From contig DAOTVZ010000245.1 of the NCBI GenBank assembly GCA_034436045.1, forward strand, positions 1 through 12,754: a stretch of 12,754 bases of DNA, read 5' to 3'. Within the stretch, counting starts at the first letter, position 1, and the number at the start of each line of letters is the position of its first letter. This DNA comes from H111-94 sp034436045 (GTDB lineage: Bacteria > Chloroflexota > Ktedonobacteria > Ktedonobacterales > Ktedonobacteraceae). Under the pieces are notes generated by a model that was not told where the DNA came from, made no database searches, and saw only the letters and a program-made list of their open reading frames with translations. Below are positions 1 to 7,629 of this stretch, in pieces. Made by a program: the position numbers and the translations under genes.

Positions 1-2670
1 TTACTTCTCTAACGACGCCTTGATATTTCTCTCGCCGTCATAAGTCAGCAGGATGCGTTTGCCGTCGTAGACGGTTTCCAGGTGGACGGGGCGACCCCAG
101 AGCAGGTAGACGTTTTGCAACGTCTTCTCCGCGTAGACCAGATCGAGTTCCTGACCCTCGAAGAGGTGCTTGATGTAGAGTTCGCGGTTGCCACGATAGT
201 CGCCGTTGTCCACGACCAGGTAGGGGGCACCCAGGTTGGTCATGCTGGCGACGATGCCATCGCGCACCTTCTGCCAGTTCTTTTCGACGATGACCCACTC
301 ATCGCCCTCTTTCTTGTAGAGGTAGAGGTCGAGGTCTTTAATCAAGTCTTCGGTCAGGTAGTTGCGCAGGAAGGAGACATCGTTGTCCATCTCGCGCACC
401 TCGAACATCTTCTGCTTGCCCATGCCTGGTTTGCGCCCCAGACGTTCTCGCTCCTCCGGGGTGGGATTATCCCAGCGCCGCTCGATGTCCTCGAACATCT
501 TGAAGCCCAGGTAGTAGGGGTTGAGCGAGGTGCGCGAGGGCGAGAGAACGCTAGAGTGCAGTTGCGCAAATTCAAGTACCTCTGAGTCGCTGAGGAAGCC
601 TCTGTCGCCCAGTTCGCGCATGATACGCGAATGCCAGATGCTATTATGGTGCGTCATACCGTTAGCGACGTAGCGGTGTGAGCGATCAACGGTGATGTCA
701 TAGACATCGTTTACTGCGTGTTCAATGCTCACTACTTCATCGGTTGCATCCTCTTTCGAGAACCATCTGTGTGCATTCAGGTAGGCTTGCAGTGCCTGCT
801 GCTTGCGCGTCAGGCGGAAACCGATCTCCTGAGCGTAGAGACGCGCGGACTGCCCCTTAATGCGAATATTGGGGCCGTAGCGGCGCGAGAGGATGCCGTA
901 GTTGAGCAGAATGATTTGCAGTGTTTGCGCGATGTCATCGCTAAACGTGGAGAGAATCACGCCATCAGTGTTTGAGGCGCAGCCGTCGCAGTCGAAGTAG
1001 GCGCGCAGAAAGGCGCTGACGACCGCTTTGGGAGAGCGCAGGATGACATCGGGTATGCGTTTCTCCGGCGCTTTGGCGTGCAGGTCGATGCCCAGTGACT
1101 GGAGCAGATCGAGTATGTTAGCCGAGTAGAAGACGACACGCCAGCGCCCACCTTTACCGTTAATCGTCTTATCATCCCAGGTCAATGACGGTTCTATAGC
1201 GAAGAGGCTGGTAACGAGTTGCGCGTAGCGGTCGGCCAGCTCTCTATCGCCGGTGGTGTAGCCGATGGCATGTTTCGAGACGTGGATGTTGCCATCGCCG
1301 ATAAGGTAGCCCAGGAACTCCGCAAATTCTGCGGTTACGTGAGAGGGCGCGACGAGCGGTAGACGCTTGCCATACAACGGTTTGCCGCCATTGCCGGTGG
1401 TGTAACGGGTGGCTTTGATGGCCTCGATGATGCGCTCTCTGGCATACGCGGTCTGGCCATTAAGCGAACGATAGACGGTGTGAACGCCTACACCCACTGC
1501 TTCCGCGACATCGGCGATGGTGGCGCTCAGGATGCGTTGTGGTGCGGCAAGCGGCACCAGCGTTTCAGGCCAGAGGTTATTGCCCACGCTGAGTGGGATG
1601 CGCTGACCGATCTGCACATCTTTGAGCGGCAACCACTGCTCATTGCCAATATACAGCTTATGCTCTTCCGCGCCTTCTAGCACGAGGCCGCGCCGTGTGC
1701 GCAGGCGAATGGTCGGTGCGTTGCGGCGGATATGGCGGTCGGTAATGGTATCCTGCTGCCCCTGACCACTGGCGACACTCACCTGTTCGCCTCTCGACAG
1801 AAGCTCGTGCAGTGCGTCATAGCGCACAAGCCCTTTTTCTGTCAGAACAAGACTGTTTCCGGTCAAGCAGGCCCAGCCCTCGTTCATGATCTTGGTCTGC
1901 ATCTGTGGCACGAAGTACAGCATCTCGGTGCGCACGATCTCGATCAGATCGCGTTGCCAGGGTTGCAGGTGCGGCGCATGATGCATGAGGAAGAGGAGCA
2001 TGTCCTTTTCGGGCTTCTCCGGGAACCTGGGCGGCTTGCGGTAGCGTTCGCGCTCGGCCTCGGCGCGTTTGGCCTTCTCATCCAGGCCCCACAGGTCGTC
2101 ATAGGGCGTGGTGCGTTCGACCGGCTTCTCGTCCTTTTTCTCCGGTTCGTCGTCGTGCAGGAGCAGGTGATAGTCCACGTGTTCCTGGATGGAGAGAACG
2201 GCGTCCAGGTAGCGCTCGACCTCCGCCTTGCCATGATCGAACTCGTACTTAGCGATGCGCTCGGCGTGGATGCTCACCTTGTCGATCATGCGTCGAGAGG
2301 TATGCTGGAAGTAGGCGTTATTTTTGAAGAAATCGGTATGGCCGAAGACGTGAGCCGCCACGAACGTGTTCTGGAGCAGGTTGTTCATCTCCATCAGGAA
2401 GGCATAGCTGGGGTTCGTGTTGACCACCATCTCATAGATTTTGCTCAGGCCGAGATCATAGTGCATTTTTTGGCGATAATATGCCTTGCCATGCGTCCAA
2501 TGGCTGAAGCGACCGGGGAGGCCATAGGAGGCAAACTCGTACATAATGGAGGCCGGAACCAACTCAAAGTGGGTTGGGAATGGATCAAGGCCGAACTCGT
2601 GCGCAATCTTCCAGGTTTCGTCAATCGCATCGCGCAGGCGCTCCAGGTCATTGCCACCTTCTATCTGCAT
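1..2670 (-). CDS. spoVR: SpoVR family protein, interrupted by an intein
   Basis: This is the last gene of the prkA-yhbH-spoVR operon. SpoVR was named for a role in spore cortex formation in Bacillus, and its homologue YcgB belongs to the stationary-phase YeaG/YeaH set; its biochemical activity is unknown. The extein shows the family's HVFGH motif (H107, H111) and the conserved NEGWA motif (263-267). That motif is cut by the intein (C268-N676) and resumes with Ser677-Ile-Trp-His. Removing the intein leaves 480 aa, close to the usual family length. I start it at the ATG at 2668-2670 because a strong AAAGGAGA Shine-Dalgarno lies 7 nt upstream. An in-frame ATG 21 nt further out (2691) lies upstream of this ribosome site and has none of its own. 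The gap to the yhbH stop is 28 nt. Residue numbers here count from the chosen start. The family call is very secure; the start is likely. Confidence 0.95.
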   Translation of the reverse strand: MQIEGGNDLERLRDAIDETWKIAHEFGLDPFPTHFELVPASIMYEFASYGLPGRFSHWTHGKAYYRQKMHYDLGLSKIYEMVVNTNPSYAFLMEMNNLLQNTFVAAHVFGHTDFFKNNAYFQHTSRRMIDKVSIHAERIAKYEFDHGKAEVERYLDAVLSIQEHVDYHLLLHDDEPEKKDEKPVERTTPYDDLWGLDEKAKRAEAERERYRKPPRFPEKPEKDMLLFLMHHAPHLQPWQRDLIEIVRTEMLYFVPQMQTKIMNEGWACLTGNSLVLTEKGLVRYDALHELLSRGEQVSVASGQGQQDTITDRHIRRNAPTIRLRTRRGLVLEGAEEHKLYIGNEQWLPLKDVQIGQRIPLSVGNNLWPETLVPLAAPQRILSATIADVAEAVGVGVHTVYRSLNGQTAYARERIIEAIKATRYTTGNGGKPLYGKRLPLVAPSHVTAEFAEFLGYLIGDGNIHVSKHAIGYTTGDRELADRYAQLVTSLFAIEPSLTWDDKTINGKGGRWRVVFYSANILDLLQSLGIDLHAKAPEKRIPDVILRSPKAVVSAFLRAYFDCDGCASNTDGVILSTFSDDIAQTLQIILLNYGILSRRYGPNIRIKGQSARLYAQEIGFRLTRKQQALQAYLNAHRWFSKEDATDEVVSIEHAVNDVYDITVDRSHRYVANGMTHHNSIWHSRIMRELGDRGFLSDSEVLEFAQLHSSVLSPSRTSLNPYYLGFKMFEDIERRWDNPTPEERERLGRKPGMGKQKMFEVREMDNDVSFLRNYLTEDLIKDLDLYLYKKEGDEWVIVEKNWQKVRDGIVASMTNLGAPYLVVDNGDYRGNRELYIKHLFEGQELDLVYAEKTLQNVYLLWGRPVHLETVYDGKRILLTYDGERNIKASLEK
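643..1869 (-). mobile_element. Intein in SpoVR, 409 aa, LAGLIDADG endonuclease plus LacI-type HTH
   Basis: This is an in-frame intervening protein element predicted to excise itself and ligate NEGWA to SIWH. Seen directly: the N-terminal block begins C268-LTGNSLVL, the C-terminal blocks read VYDITV...SHRYVANG, and the element ends HHN (H675, N676) followed by Ser677. This is the class 1 Cys/His-Asn/Ser pattern. Block B has the essential His337, but the usual Thr three residues earlier is Ala334. Two LAGLIDADG motifs are present, FLGYLIGDG (452-460) and LRAYFDCDG (555-563), each keeping its acidic residue (D459, D562), so the endonuclease may be active. Between block B and the first motif sits a LacI-like DNA-binding domain (381-424). 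No stop or frameshift interrupts the element. The splice junctions are inferred from the motifs and from the restored SpoVR sequence. Confidence 0.95.
1399..1530 (-). other. LacI-type helix-turn-helix embedded in the SpoVR intein
   Basis: Residues 381-424 of the SpoVR precursor match the LacI/GalR N-terminal DNA-binding domain. TIADVAEAVGVGVHTVYRSL corresponds to the usual T-x-x-D-V-A-x-x-A-G-V-S-x-x-T-V-S-R-x-L-N pattern. It is followed by RERIIEAIKATRY, matching the hinge-proximal R-E-R-V-x-x-A-I-x-x-L-x-Y. It lies after splicing block B and about 30 residues before the first LAGLIDADG motif. This is therefore an added module, not part of the splicing fold. It may help the homing endonuclease grip its target, or may bind DNA for another purpose; either role is inference. 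Confidence 0.85.
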
Positions 2671-2676
2671 AACATT

Positions 2677-2684
2677 TCTCCTTT
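2677..2684 (-). promoter_or_regulatory. Ribosome binding site that sets the spoVR start
   Basis: The minus strand reads AAAGGAGA here, a near-perfect Shine-Dalgarno, with the GGAG core 7 nt before the ATG at 2668-2670. It lies inside the longer reading frame that begins at the ATG at 2689-2691, so the shorter start is preferred. Confidence 0.75.
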
Positions 2685-2698
2685 GTATCATCAGACCT

Positions 2699-3841
2699 CT
2701 AGCGTGAGGGCACCGGTTCGCGTTGGGCGAAGAATTTGCGCAGCGCCGGGTAGACCTCCTTTTTATCTGAGATGGTTACGGCAATAAATTTCTTATCGGT
2801 GATTTTGTTATAGGCCGACATCAGCGTGCTGGGCGAGCGATAGTGGCCCTCGCGTATCTCGCCGTAGCCGAAGATGTTGCACAGTTCCATCAGTTTGTTG
2901 ACCAGTTGCACGCAGCGATCATTATCCCAGGGCAGGTTATCGCCGTCCGAGAAATGGAACGGGTAAATGTTCCAGTCGTGCGGGTTGTAGCGCTCTTTGA
3001 TAATCTGCAAGGCCAGTTCGTAGGCCGACGAAACCTGAGTGCCGCCGCTCTCGCCCTTGTGGAAGAACTCCTCCTCAGTCACCTCTTTGGCTTCAGTGTG
3101 GTGGCTGATGAAGACAATCTGCACATTGTTATAGCGTGTGCGCAAGAAGCGTACCATCCAGAAGTAAAAACTTCTTGCGATGTACTTCTCAAATTCCCCC
3201 ATACTGCCCGATACGTCCATCATGGCGATGACGACGGCGTTGGATTGATATTTGATGGTGGGTTCCCAGACCTTGAAGCGCAGGTCTTCGGATTTGATGT
3301 CGTGGAAGGTAGCATCACCTTTGGCGGCGTTGCGCTTCATGTTCTCCATAATGGTGCGCTTTTTATCCAGGTTGGACATCGGCCCCTTCTTGCGCACATC
3401 GGTGAAGCGCACGGCTTCGGTCTCCATCTCCTGCTGACGTTTCTCTTCCAGGTTAGGCAGGCTCAGATCCTCGAAGATCATAGCGGCCAGCTCTTCCATC
3501 GAGATCTCGGCCTCGTAGTAATCAACACCGGCTTCCTTACCGGCATCACCCTTCTTGCCTTTGCCAGAGCGTGGCTCCTGTGCCACCACGTCACCGACCT
3601 TGCTTTTGCCGTCGCCTTGACCGGCGTGTTGCTGCCGTCCGGGGTCATAGCGGAAGCGGTATTCATCGAGTGAACGAATGGGGATACGCACCGCTTTTTT
3701 GCCGTCGGAGAGAATAATGCTCTCTTCGCTTACTATGTCGCTGAGGTTCTTTTTGATGGCCTCACGAATCTTTTCCTTGTGGCGCTCCTGGTCGATCTGC
3801 CCTTTGCGATGCAGAGACCAGTCATGTTGAGAGACTGACAT
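2699..3841 (-). CDS. yhbH: YhbH/YeaH family protein (DUF444) with vWA-type MIDAS
   Basis: This 380-aa protein is the middle gene of the stress/sporulation operon, and its length is normal for the family (Bacillus YhbH, E. coli YeaH). The N-terminal half is charged. It contains a Gly/Lys-rich flexible stretch (about 68-105) and the family segment around 110-190. The C-terminal half is a von Willebrand factor A-like domain with a metal-ion-dependent adhesion site: DVSGSMG (D209, S211, S213), the ESGGT segment with T268, and HFSDGD (D299, D301). Such domains usually bind protein partners through a divalent metal. In enterobacteria YeaH works with the kinase YeaG in the response to nitrogen starvation, so a partnership with PrkA is expected. 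A Shine-Dalgarno (AAGGAGA) lies about 7 nt before the ATG. No intein is present, unlike in both neighbours. Confidence 0.96.
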   Translation of the reverse strand: MSVSQHDWSLHRKGQIDQERHKEKIREAIKKNLSDIVSEESIILSDGKKAVRIPIRSLDEYRFRYDPGRQQHAGQGDGKSKVGDVVAQEPRSGKGKKGDAGKEAGVDYYEAEISMEELAAMIFEDLSLPNLEEKRQQEMETEAVRFTDVRKKGPMSNLDKKRTIMENMKRNAAKGDATFHDIKSEDLRFKVWEPTIKYQSNAVVIAMMDVSGSMGEFEKYIARSFYFWMVRFLRTRYNNVQIVFISHHTEAKEVTEEEFFHKGESGGTQVSSAYELALQIIKERYNPHDWNIYPFHFSDGDNLPWDNDRCVQLVNKLMELCNIFGYGEIREGHYRSPSTLMSAYNKITDKKFIAVTISDKKEVYPALRKFFAQREPVPSR

Positions 3842-3893
3842 AGCGCGTTCTCCTTGTATGTGTAGCTCATGATAGCGGCATGCACAGAGGGAA

Positions 3894-3947
3894 CAGGGCG
3901 ACCGCGCCAGGGGACGCCCGTGCAGGTACCCAGGCGTGGCCGCCCTG
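3894..3947 (-). repeat. Strong intercistronic hairpin between prkA and yhbH, arms shared with the 11653 hairpin
   Basis: On the minus strand CAGGGCGGCCACGCC pairs with GGCGCGGTCGCCCTG. This gives 15 positions with one G·U pair and one A-C mismatch, around a loop of about 24 nt that can extend the stem by a GGG/CCC. It lies about 30 nt after the prkA stop and about 50 nt before the yhbH start. No T-run follows in the operon direction, so it is not a classical terminator. It may stabilise prkA mRNA or attenuate transcription into yhbH-spoVR (inference). Its outer arms, CAGGGCGGCC and GGTCGCCCTG, recur exactly at 11653-11699. Confidence 0.8.
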
Positions 3948-3976
3948 AATATGTGTGTCGTTGCCGTTTTCTATCA

Positions 3977-6900
3977 TCAGCGATTGAGCAGACTCCCTAC
4001 GTAACGCAGTATCTCGTTCGCGCACACGTGGCAATAGCCATGCTCGGTCATGAGGCGATTGACCACCTCATTGATCTTGCGCAGTTGTTCCTTGTCGGGT
4101 GTGCGGGTGGATGTGGTGATCTTCACCACATCGCGCAGGTCGGCGAACAGCTTGCGCTCAATGGCCTCCTTGAGTCGTTCGTGGCTGGTGTACTCGAAGG
4201 TCTGACCCCGGCGTGCCAGCGACGAGATGCGGATGAGAATCTCTTCGCGGAAGGCGCGCTTGGCGTTTTCTGTGATGCCGATCTGCTCTTCGATGGAGCG
4301 CATCAGATGCTCGTCCGGCTCCATCTCCTCGTCGGTGATGGGGTCACGGAGCTTGGTCTTGTTGCAGTACGCCTCCACATTGTCCAGGTAGTTATTGAGC
4401 AATGTACGCGCCGACTCCTCGTAGGAGTAGACGAAGGCGCGCTGTACCTCTTTGCGCGCGATCTCGTCGTACTCTTTACGCGCCTCGGCGATAAAGTTGA
4501 TATAACGCTCACGCTCCTCGCGCGTAATGCTGGTATGCTGGTCAAGGCCATCCTTGAGGGCACGCAGGGCGTCAATCGGGTTAATGCAGGTGACGTTCTG
4601 CCTGATCAGTGCATTGGAGAGGCGGTTGATAACGTAGCGCGGTGAGATGCCGTCCATGCCCTCACGCACCGCTTCCTCCTGCAACTCCTTGACATCTTTC
4701 TGTTTGAAGTCCTCGATATCCTCGCCATCGTAGAGGCGCAGCTTCTTGATCAGGCTCATGCCCGCCTTCTTGGAAGGCTCCAGGCGCGTCAGGACAGCGA
4801 AGATACTGGCAATGCGCAAGGTATAGGGAGCGATATGGACATTTTGCAGTGAACTCTGCTTGAGCAGCTTTTCGTAGATTTTGACCTCATCGGAAACGCG
4901 CAAGTTGTAAGGCACTTTGACCAGAATGATGCGGTCCTGCAAGGCTTCCGACTTCTTGTTGCCGACGAAAGATTGATACTCATGCTCGTTGGTGTGGCTG
5001 ACGACCACCTCGTCAGCATAGATCATGCTAAAGCGGCCCGTTTTGATATTCTGCTCCTGACTCAGTGTGAGCAGCACATACAGAAATTTCTCGTCTGTCT
5101 TGAGCATCTCGACGAATTCCATAATACCGCGATTGGCGATATTAAGTTCTCCGTCGAATCTGTAGGCGCGCGGGTCACTTTCAACGCCGACTTCGCCGAT
5201 GGTCGAGAGGTCGATGCCGCCGACAAGCTCACTGATGTCCTGGCTGTTATGCTGCACAAAGCCATCGGCGACGAACGAGTGCGTTTCCGGCACAAGCAGG
5301 TCGTAAACTGGCTCGATACCGGCGGGACGAATCTCGCGCACGGTGAGCCACAGGTAGTTTTGCCGCACTAACGTAGCAAGTCCGTTGTGGGCCAGTTCTG
5401 GTGCTGTTGCCAACACGGTGCGAGCGCGGTTATATGAGAGTTCGCGGTCACCGGCCAGGATGCGTGCCAGGTAGCCGTCACCGCCGTGGCCAGTAAGATG
5501 GACGGTGCCATAGGGCAGGTGATCATAGTTGGTCTTGTTGCTGCGTTCGTTGCGCAGTGGCGCAGTAGCCTTATTGTGTAGCGAAGGGATCAACTCAACC
5601 AGGTCAAGCACCTGGTCGCCGCGCAAGGTGACATTGTAGTATGTCTCGCCCTCGTCCTGGTGGCTCCATAGCGAGCCAACTATGCCGAGGTTGAGCAGTG
5701 CGATGTGAACCTGGCGGGCCAACTGACGTGATTTGCTGGTGAACTTGAAGGTGTTGGAGCCTTGTTTATTACCGTGAATGGTGGCGTCGCCCCAGAAAAG
5801 TCCCTCAAGGAAGGCCAGCATGTCTGCCTCACTGCTACTGAGAACGCAGGTTGGGATAGATTTGGCATGGGCACCGCGCTCAATACCCAGTTCGCCGTGC
5901 AGCCAGCTGCTGAGGGCTTTGCTGCTAATAGAGACATTGTAGTTGTACGTTGTACTCTTGCGGTGTGGGGTAGCCGTGAGGCCGAAGAGGCTCTGTGTCA
6001 GTTCTACAAAGCGGTCAATTAGCATCTGGGAACTGTTGACAAACCAGGTTTCGTAGGGCGTCACGCTGCCCTCGGCAGTGAGCAGGCCGAGCCAGTAGGC
6101 CAGGTCTGGCGTCATGGTACGGGGTTGGCGCGGCAATGGATAGAAACTGTCCGGCAAGGTAACGCTTTGACCGAAGATGCGACTGCCGCGCGCCAGCGCG
6201 ACATAGCTGCCGGGTTGGAGTTCGCCAATCTTTGTCCAGCCTGTTGTCCCATCCTCTTGCATGGTCAGCAGTGGATGGTTAGCAGTACCGCGAATGGTAT
6301 AGCCAAGATTGGTTTCTACCTCGTAGATAGGCTGGAAGCCGCCGCAATAGAACTTGCTGGCCCTTTCGGGGCCATTGATGCCCAGGACGGTTGTTTCGTA
6401 GTCAACGAACTCATCGGCGCGGGGCTTTTGCGGCAGTTGCAGGTAGATGTCCTCCATGCGCTGAAGACCCTGGTCGGTGAGGACAAGGGTATCGCCAGTC
6501 ACGCATTTCGGGTCGGATGGAGTGAAGGTGCCAATACCGATACGATACTTTTCACTAAAAGTAATGCGTTTTACGGGCACTTCTTCAATGCGGCCATGAT
6601 ACTCGTTATCGAGCATGTAGCGGCACTGGGGGCACAGATCACCTTCGATATAGATGCCAAACTCTTTTTCTACGTCGCCGCGCAGTTCATGGGGGATCAG
6701 GTGCAGTGGCTCTTCATGCATAGGGCAGCCCTTAATGGCGTAGACCGCGCCCTCATCCGTCCGGCTGTAGGCCTCTAAACCGCGCTTGAGCAGGTAGACT
6801 ATCGTAGACTTACCACCACCGACCGGCCCCATGAGCAAGAGGATGCGTTTACGAACTTCCAGGCGCTGGGCGGCTGAGTGGAAGTAATCGACGATCTGTT

Positions 6901-7132
6901 GGAGCGGCTTCTCAATACCAAAGATTTCCTTACTGAAAAAGTTGTACCGTGGCTCTCCTGAACGGGTCGTTTCGAAGCCAGCATCCATAATCATATGGTA
7001 AATGCGTTCATGAGAAAGGCGCGCAACCTGAGGGCGTTTTGTGGCGATCTCGAAGTATTGGGAGAACGTCCCTTCCCATGCCAGGCTTCGTTCGCGGTCC
7101 CGAAATTCTTCTAACCGCTTCACCAAATCCAT
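3977..7132 (-). CDS. prkA: PrkA serine kinase / AAA+ protein, interrupted by an intein
   Basis: This is the first gene of the operon. PrkA (YeaG in enterobacteria) has a P-loop AAA+ domain and a C-terminal kinase-like domain. The Bacillus protein has been described both as a serine kinase and as an ATP-dependent protease affecting sporulation. Seen here: Walker A GPVGGGKST (102-110), a Cys pair CPQC (167-170), and an intein from C210 to N629 that splits the conserved segment FTPSDPK / SQDISEL. The AAA+ region then continues (DLSTIGEVG, ESDPRAYRFDGELNIANRG), followed by the helical C-terminal domain to 1051. Removing 420 intein residues leaves 631 aa, the expected family length, and no residues seem lost. 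The ATG at 7132 has a moderate GAGAGG Shine-Dalgarno 7 nt upstream. Before splicing, Walker A is separated from the rest of the ATPase core, so the precursor is presumably inactive. Confidence 0.96.
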   Translation of the reverse strand: MDLVKRLEEFRDRERSLAWEGTFSQYFEIATKRPQVARLSHERIYHMIMDAGFETTRSGEPRYNFFSKEIFGIEKPLQQIVDYFHSAAQRLEVRKRILLLMGPVGGGKSTIVYLLKRGLEAYSRTDEGAVYAIKGCPMHEEPLHLIPHELRGDVEKEFGIYIEGDLCPQCRYMLDNEYHGRIEEVPVKRITFSEKYRIGIGTFTPSDPKCVTGDTLVLTDQGLQRMEDIYLQLPQKPRADEFVDYETTVLGINGPERASKFYCGGFQPIYEVETNLGYTIRGTANHPLLTMQEDGTTGWTKIGELQPGSYVALARGSRIFGQSVTLPDSFYPLPRQPRTMTPDLAYWLGLLTAEGSVTPYETWFVNSSQMLIDRFVELTQSLFGLTATPHRKSTTYNYNVSISSKALSSWLHGELGIERGAHAKSIPTCVLSSSEADMLAFLEGLFWGDATIHGNKQGSNTFKFTSKSRQLARQVHIALLNLGIVGSLWSHQDEGETYYNVTLRGDQVLDLVELIPSLHNKATAPLRNERSNKTNYDHLPYGTVHLTGHGGDGYLARILAGDRELSYNRARTVLATAPELAHNGLATLVRQNYLWLTVREIRPAGIEPVYDLLVPETHSFVADGFVQHNSQDISELVGGIDLSTIGEVGVESDPRAYRFDGELNIANRGIMEFVEMLKTDEKFLYVLLTLSQEQNIKTGRFSMIYADEVVVSHTNEHEYQSFVGNKKSEALQDRIILVKVPYNLRVSDEVKIYEKLLKQSSLQNVHIAPYTLRIASIFAVLTRLEPSKKAGMSLIKKLRLYDGEDIEDFKQKDVKELQEEAVREGMDGISPRYVINRLSNALIRQNVTCINPIDALRALKDGLDQHTSITREERERYINFIAEARKEYDEIARKEVQRAFVYSYEESARTLLNNYLDNVEAYCNKTKLRDPITDEEMEPDEHLMRSIEEQIGITENAKRAFREEILIRISSLARRGQTFEYTSHERLKEAIERKLFADLRDVVKITTSTRTPDKEQLRKINEVVNRLMTEHGYCHVCANEILRYVGSLLNR
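5246..6505 (-). mobile_element. Intein in PrkA, 420 aa, with LAGLIDADG homing endonuclease
   Basis: This is an in-frame protein-splicing element at the PSDPK/SQD site. Block A begins C210-VTGDTLVL. Block B is RGTANHPLL with the canonical T283 and H286. The end shows VYDLLV, ETHSFVADG and QHN (H628, N629), followed by Ser630. The endonuclease motifs are WLGLLTAEG (347-355, acid E354) and LEGLFWGDA (442-450). The second keeps the catalytic-position acid (D449) but has Trp where Asp is common. A segment of about 60 residues after the endonuclease core (540-600, containing YLARILAGDRELSYNRARTV) is helical-looking and unassigned. Splicing residues are all present, so activity is likely. The opening is similar to that of the SpoVR intein (CxTG[ND][TS]LVLT), which points to related splicing domains, but the middle parts differ. 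Confidence 0.95.
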
Positions 7133-7171
7133 AAGTCAACCTCTCTTTGTTGTATAACTTAGTAGCGTATT

Positions 7172-7214
7172 GAGATATCTTGTGTAGTGGATGTAGTCCA
7201 CCTGTGTATATCTC
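7172..7214 (-). promoter_or_regulatory. Nested dyad in the prkA 5' region
   Basis: An outer inverted repeat GAGATAT (7172-7178) / ATATCTC (7208-7214) encloses an inner one, GTGGA (7187-7191) / TCCAC (7197-7201). The two centres lie within about 1 nt of each other. It starts about 40 nt upstream of the prkA ATG. It could be an operator for a dimeric regulator or a two-stem hairpin in the leader RNA. The arms are perfect but short, so the call is tentative. Confidence 0.4.
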
Positions 7215-7600
7215 GTTGTCTACTAACTGGAACTATTTACATCATACAGCCGGGAATACGCACTACATGGTCGAAAAGAAACTCTTACGCTTCTTCCGAA
7301 CAAGGTGTATAAGACCAGGAAGGCCGGTCTCCATGCTCAGCGAGAGAGAACCAGCCCTTTCCTACGTTGCAGAGGATGCTCTGATTGGTTGTTATTATGC
7401 CCTGTGTCCAACTTTCTAGTTGGTGACGAGGAGGTTCGTGAGAGCGATAAATCACCTGACGCTCCTGCAATGTTTCAAGCTATCCTTTCTCATGCTCATG
7501 GACTTGTAGAAAAGCCCTTACCGTTTGAAAGCCGCTACATCTCACCCCGCTACTTAAAACACTGCTGGTACAATAACACTATGCCTATGGGTATACGCTC

Positions 7601-7629
7601 ATTATAGCACATTTCTTCTAAAAAATGAA
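7601..7629 (-). promoter_or_regulatory. Candidate sigma-A promoter for the prkA operon
   Basis: On the minus strand there is a perfect extended -10, TGCTATAAT (7601-7609). A weak -35, TTCATT (7624-7629), lies 17 nt upstream. The transcript would start near 7595 and run into prkA with a leader of about 460 nt. The -10 is the best promoter-like hexamer seen in the window, but the distance to the gene is large. Confidence 0.5.

Noticed and set aside
1732..2787. Plus-strand open frame of 351 codons opposite spoVR
   Set aside because: It is antisense to a well-supported conserved gene, has no family features, and arises from codon bias of the real frame.
3869..4645. Plus-strand open frame of 258 codons opposite prkA
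   Set aside because: It is antisense to the conserved PrkA C-terminal domain with no ribosome site or recognisable motif.
6125..6778. Plus-strand open frame of 217 codons opposite the prkA intein and N-terminal part
   Set aside because: It is the shadow of the prkA reading frame, which is fully explained by PrkA and intein motifs.
1..7132. Reading the spoVR and prkA insertions as disruption by a transposon or as pseudogenes
   Set aside because: Both insertions are in frame, carry complete intein splice motifs, and rejoin the host protein without loss of residues.
7305..7607. Plus-strand 100-codon open frame in the prkA upstream region
   Set aside because: It has no ribosome site, promoter or protein-like composition I could trust, and stays listed as non-coding.
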